From positions 4,354,118 to 4,418,117 of the forward strand of contig NC_133221.1 in NCBI RefSeq assembly GCF_040436345.1: a stretch of DNA of 64,000 nt, in the 5' to 3' direction. The position numbers and the translations under genes were made by a program. Of this stretch, positions 59,861 through 64,000 are shown piece by piece (positions within the stretch are counted from its first letter, which is position 1; each line of letters opens with the position of its first letter). The notes under the pieces were generated by a model. That model had not been told where the DNA came from. It saw nothing but the letters and a program-made list of their open reading frames with translations, and made no database searches. The DNA comes from Pagrus major. Taxonomy: Eukaryota > Chordata > Actinopteri > Spariformes > Sparidae.

Positions 59861-61806
59861 TATATAGGATTGTTTTGGTTGCAACAAACAATGTGTCATA
59901 AATCTGCCAAATGTATATATACAACGGCAGACGACAGCGCCGCCTAAATGTTTGTGGTTGAATGTGTGATAAAACAAAAACACGCTCGGTGTTTGTATCA
60001 TCAGATGGAGAGCCCGTGATGTGCTTCCTCCCTGGGTGTGGAGGTTGCCTGGCACAGATTTTAAGAAGGATCCCTGCGTTCAGTTTTGATTGCTCTCAGA
60101 CGTACATGGCGCACATCCAACCTTTCAGGCCTTTTGGGAAGGGAGCTCCCCTCCTCCTCCTCCATCCCCTCCCCCACCTCCTCTCCGCTGCCTCCGCTCC
60201 TCATCCCCAAAATATTGCTTGTGTACGATTCGTCTCGGTGCATATAGCCAAACATCAGACAGGAAACGTCGCAGAGGGAGTCCGCCAGCCTGATTCTGTC
60301 TCACTCACATTTCTGCTCCTCTTTGATATTTATCTGCATCTTTATTAGCGATGCAGACAATCATGTGATAATAGTGTGTCTGCAGAAAGAGTCGTCACAT
60401 TGGCCTACATTTTTTTTTGGGGAGTCTTCTCCAGTCTGGTTTAATTCCGCCATGTGAGGATTTAGGTTTTTGTCACATTGTTTACATCTCCCTCCTACAC
60501 ACTTTGCCTACACAGCAAGAACTTCAATCTGCGCCTTTCCAGATTGGCAGATGGAAAGGGTGGTGTTTGACATATCCTGAGACGGCCTTGCCTATGCCAA
60601 ATCCCCAAGAGTGCGACTGACATGATTTAAGAAGCTTTTGTGCATTTCTTCTCTCTGCTTCGGCTGAGTCGCCTTTGAATTTTTTGTATTTTTTTTTTAT
60701 CTCAGCCTTGCCCTCATTCTATGAATCTCATCTGCTCATCCTCAACTGCAGCATCTCACCGAACCTCTCTTGAAAAACACTCAATATTTCATAATTTTCT
60801 CTGCATTTGGTCGTCAAAGTCCGTCCTCGGTTAATAAATAGCGGTGGTGTGCAGTCGTCGAGGTTCCTCATGCTTTTTTATTTTCGAGCCCTGTGATCCG
60901 CCGTCTTTCTGATCTTTCTCCATGACACGGCTCAGGGATCACGGTCTCTTTTTCTCGCAGGACCAGGTGTACCGAGCAGGACGCCGCTACGCCAGATCCT
61001 CTGCCCGTGCTCCATTAAAACCCAGATTGAGAGGGCAGATGCTCAACACCTCTAATCCCATTTCTGTTTGACAAGATCTAAAAGGATCAGGCCCCGCTAC
61101 CTTATAGACAGCTCCTGGAAATGAAGAGTTAACGCTGCAGCTCGGCGCCTAAACATATCTGAAGTGATCAGACAAAACGCCGGCTGTAGAGGCGCTGCAG
61201 CAGACGGGGCGTCCCACTTAGGTTTTTAAATTAAGCCTTTGTAGAAAGTGAACATAATTAAGAGGGGACTCTGTTAATGGGGAATCCCACATTAAACTGA
61301 AAACTCAAGAAAAATCATTGTGTGGCACTCTGAGTGTAAAGTCTGCATGTCCTGCGTTATCAGAAAGACATAAAAGGGGAGTTCTTAAACGCTGTCTACT
61401 GAATTATTCATCCATCTTTCTTTCATTACACTTTACAATGACTCAGAGATGAAAGGAAAGACGAGAGGAGGAGAGGCTGAGAGCGAGATAGAGGAGTGGG
61501 GGGGCTTGTGGTCGTGGCATTGCTGGCGTCTGCCGAGCGCTGGTATCTCCCGAGGGCAATGGAGCGCCTTCCTCTCCTCCCGGTTTCCTGTTCGCTCACA
61601 GATCGGAGGGAAAAGCTGCAGCCTTCGCCCGTCCGTGACGGAGGTGACATAGGTCTCAAACCACCCGAAAAATCTCCCGCCAGCAAACTTTTAAGATCTC
61701 ACTCGGCCAAATCTTGTGGTTTCTGTCTCATGATTCAAGAAGACACAAATAGAAAGAAGGATGCCGGGAGTGTGTTTATTAAAATGTGTGCTTTTCTGTC
61801 CCTCAG
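59861..61806. other. Intronic DNA, partly GC-rich
   Basis: 60,940-61,320 is free of the common repeats and has several TTAAT/ATTAA homeodomain-type cores, so it could be regulatory. An ORF at 61,496-61,843 (115 aa) has no recognisable feature. No gene is called. Confidence 0.3.
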
Positions 61807-61892
61807 CTCCTTGGTTTTGTTGTTGGGAGACAGAGGTGCCTGACCGGAGACTGACTCCTCTTCACGGATCATAAAGAGAGCTGAAACTGCAG
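61807..61892 (+). other. Candidate untranslated exon
   Basis: An 86-base segment stands between a good acceptor (CTGTCCCTCAG) and a good donor (GTGAGT). It has no ATG, which would suit an internal 5' leader exon of the gene starting near 44.7 kb. No transcript evidence was available. Confidence 0.35.
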
Positions 61893-64000
61893 GTGAGTGC
61901 GCTCGTTATGACGTCATTTGAGGGGAAAAGAGATTCGGAAATTGCTCATCTTTTGCCAGCAACAAACAAATAACCTACTGGCTGTACCTACTGATCAAAA
62001 ATGTCCATCACCATGTCACAGAGTCTAAAGGACGTCTTCTAGTTGCTTGTTTTGATTACAGAGACAGTGTTTGGTATTTTTGATTGAGAAAAGACTGAAA
62101 TGACTAATAGATTATAAACATAGTCGCAGATAAGTTTGTCCCAGCTCTAGTTCGGTTTAGTGGAAATAGACACATCCCTTTCTGTCTCGATGGTGCTGTA
62201 TACACCCATGAAAAGTTGAGCCGAGCTCTGCTGCAGTCGCTGGTGGGTAATTTGTTTAAAGGACACCGTGGAGATTTATTTACAGTAGATGACATGTTAG
62301 TTTTCCTCCGGGTTCGAGTTGCACCTTATTTGTTTGCAGATGAATGCACACCAGTGTCCCCACAGCTCACACTACTCATGTACAGGTATCCATCCGAGTC
62401 ATTTGAGAAAGAACAAAAGCACCACATGCTCACTTGGCTCTGAGGCGAACACATGATCCTCTCTGTTTTGTTCACTGATTGGAGCTTTAAGCTGTGATCG
62501 CTGAGCTTCGCTGCACTTTGTTTACACTTGGCAATGTCGCATTTAGTGGCTGTGTTTTTGAGAAGGGCGGATTTTTAAAAGGCAAACAAAAAGCTTTGTG
62601 CTGACTTTGACCTCTGCTCTAATCTGATTGCTTTTTTTTAATTTGTCTTCTTCCTCTCTCCTTTTTTACTATCAATTACAGCATCCGTCCTTTTATTCTG
62701 TTATATTTCCGCATTTATGTAGTCACAGAGCACATAACAAAAACTTTCATTGTTGGATCACTGCAAATGTTCTGTAGAAGTAACATGGTTGTTATGTTAA
62801 TTAATGGTCAAGCCTGAGGGTTAACAGCAAATACTACACACTTCCCCTGTAATGCTATCTCATGAGTAGGGCTGCAGTTAATGATTATTTTCATTACTGA
62901 CTAAACTGACTTTCTTTGACCAATTTGGTCTATAAAATGTAAAATTGTAAATAAAAAAAAAAAGTGACGATTAAAAGCATTAAATCTTCACATTTGAGGA
63001 GCTGGAACCAGCAGATATTTGGCATTCTTGCTTGATAAGTGACTAAAACTATTAAAGGAAGTTCATCCAAAAATGTCAATTCAGTCATCATCCAAAGACC
63101 CCCCTTCTGATGGAAAGTCAGGTGAAGTTTCGTTGTCCACAAAACATTTCTGGAGCTTCACAGCAAAACAGTGTTGCAGCGTTCTCCTAAACAACTGAAG
63201 TAGACAGGGACTGAAAACAAACAAAGGCGTTATCCAAGTCTCCAGAGATCCCGAATTGATTTGAAAATACATTATTTACACCCTTTTTTAAGCTAAAGTC
63301 TTCACTGTAGCTGCTAAGCTAATTGGACCGACGCGTTTGCGGCTTTGTAGCCTTCATTAGGATCACAAGCCAAAATGCGTTGGTCTAATAAAGTTTGTCT
63401 ACGTACTGCAAGTGTTGCTGGAGCTTCATGACCTCTTTAAACTTTCTTGCTTCTCCACGCACCTTGAAAGTAACAAGTGAAGTTGTGCCAGAAAACCCCT
63501 ACTCTTTTTAAATTTAAAACTTGCTGCTGCAGAGGCAGAGATATCCTGACATTTATTCTCTAGTCTCAAAAACACTGGATCCTACAGTACACCTCCCACA
63601 ATGTATTACTTCTGTCAATCTCAACACCTCCTGTTGGAAACGCAGACTAACTGTTCCAGGCTGAGATAACCCCGATGACATCACCATGACATCATTAGGG
63701 TTTTTTTTCAGTAAATGAATCATCATATGTCCCTTTAGTAGCCAATCGCTGCAGCCTATCAGATGTACTGAAACAACTACAATGTAATGGAGTATTTTCA
63801 CAGTGAGGTATGAGTCCTTTTACTCGAGTAAAGGCTCAGCAGCAGCAGCAGTGCAGCAGCAACATCAGCTCTCTTTGCATTCCCCTCGTGGCTTCTCTCT
63901 GTCGGCTCTGACAGCTCCAGCGGCTGTACGTCTGCCAGCAGAGCTCAGTGGAAGGAGCTCCCTGGCACTGCAGCCCCACTGGGACACATTGACCCTCTCC
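61893..64000. repeat. Repeat-rich intronic end of the window
   Basis: 62,010-62,160 and 62,865-63,060 are pieces of the GGGCTGCAGTTAATGATTATT repeat class. 63,055-63,280 begins AAAGGAAGTTCATCCAAAAATG and contains the reverse of the 53.8 kb segment. No gene or RNA is seen to the end. Confidence 0.45.

Noticed and set aside
61496-61843. 115-aa ORF in the long intron
   Set aside because: No recognisable domain and no supported exon borders for the whole frame; its 3' part overlaps the candidate untranslated exon.
53649-63272. Shared peptide CFAVKLQKCF in frames at 53.8 and 63.2 kb
   Set aside because: The similarity comes from an interspersed repeat read in two places, not from a gene family.
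1-64000. Retroviral, LTR or Polinton-type elements, and CRISPR-like arrays
   Set aside because: No protease, integrase, capsid or envelope signature and no long terminal repeat pair was recognised; the tandem repeats present are microsatellites or transposon pieces.

Overview
The window reads as teleost (ray-finned) fish chromosomal DNA. Genes are split by GT-AG introns, and the non-coding DNA is rich in interspersed repeats seen across fish genomes. The two best-anchored genes, cyclin T1 (ccnt1) and kansl2, sit in the same order and orientation as their human orthologues on 12q13. All calls come from reading the sequence. No alignment, database search or expression data was available.

Region 1 (1 to about 26 kb) is a fast-evolving, interferon-type array made of duplicated units. 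A + strand small gene encodes a Gly/Ala-rich protein of about 146-161 residues with a GAYAG motif and a C-terminal ..K-L-W. It converges on a - strand immunity-related GTPase (IRG) gene. Two IRG genes look whole (13.5-15.3 kb and 24.1-25.6 kb). Small-gene copies B (8.4-10.5 kb) and C (16.1-18.6 kb) look whole. Copy D (20.3-20.8 kb) has kept its terminal coding exon but lost its promoter and first exons. There are also two relics: copy A, a fragment inside a LINE at 6.9 kb, and copy 0, a tail at 4.97 kb. Three promoter copies carry an ISRE-type GAAAnnGAAA element at a fixed 13 bp gap from a TATA-like box. Flanking DNA is repeated three times (about 0.3-2.3, 11.9-13.4 and 22.0-24.1 kb). A hAT-like element with an 8-bp target duplication sits at the same site in each copy, so it was inserted before the duplications.

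Region 2 (26.9-44.4 kb) is the conserved housekeeping part. Two CTCF-like motifs in divergent orientation lie between IRG-2 and ccnt1. ccnt1 (9 coding exons, 704 aa, CDK9 partner in P-TEFb) is followed about 150 bp after its last poly(A) signal by a CCAAT/GC-box promoter for kansl2 (9 coding exons, 500 aa, NSL histone acetyltransferase complex).

Region 3 (44.6-64 kb) starts with a GC-rich segment resembling a first exon, with two short upstream ORFs and a strong splice donor. About 19 kb of apparent intron or regulatory DNA follows. It holds teleost repeats, simple repeats, a candidate untranslated exon and a few possible conserved non-coding blocks. The gene's coding part is outside the window and I could not identify it.

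The most promising material is the promoter-linked small-gene and IRG module. The protein family is one I do not recognise. Its coding sequence starts in a 7-nt coding piece, passes through optional 6- or 9-nt frame-neutral microexons, and ends in a single large exon. One member is best explained as an alternative last exon of its neighbour.
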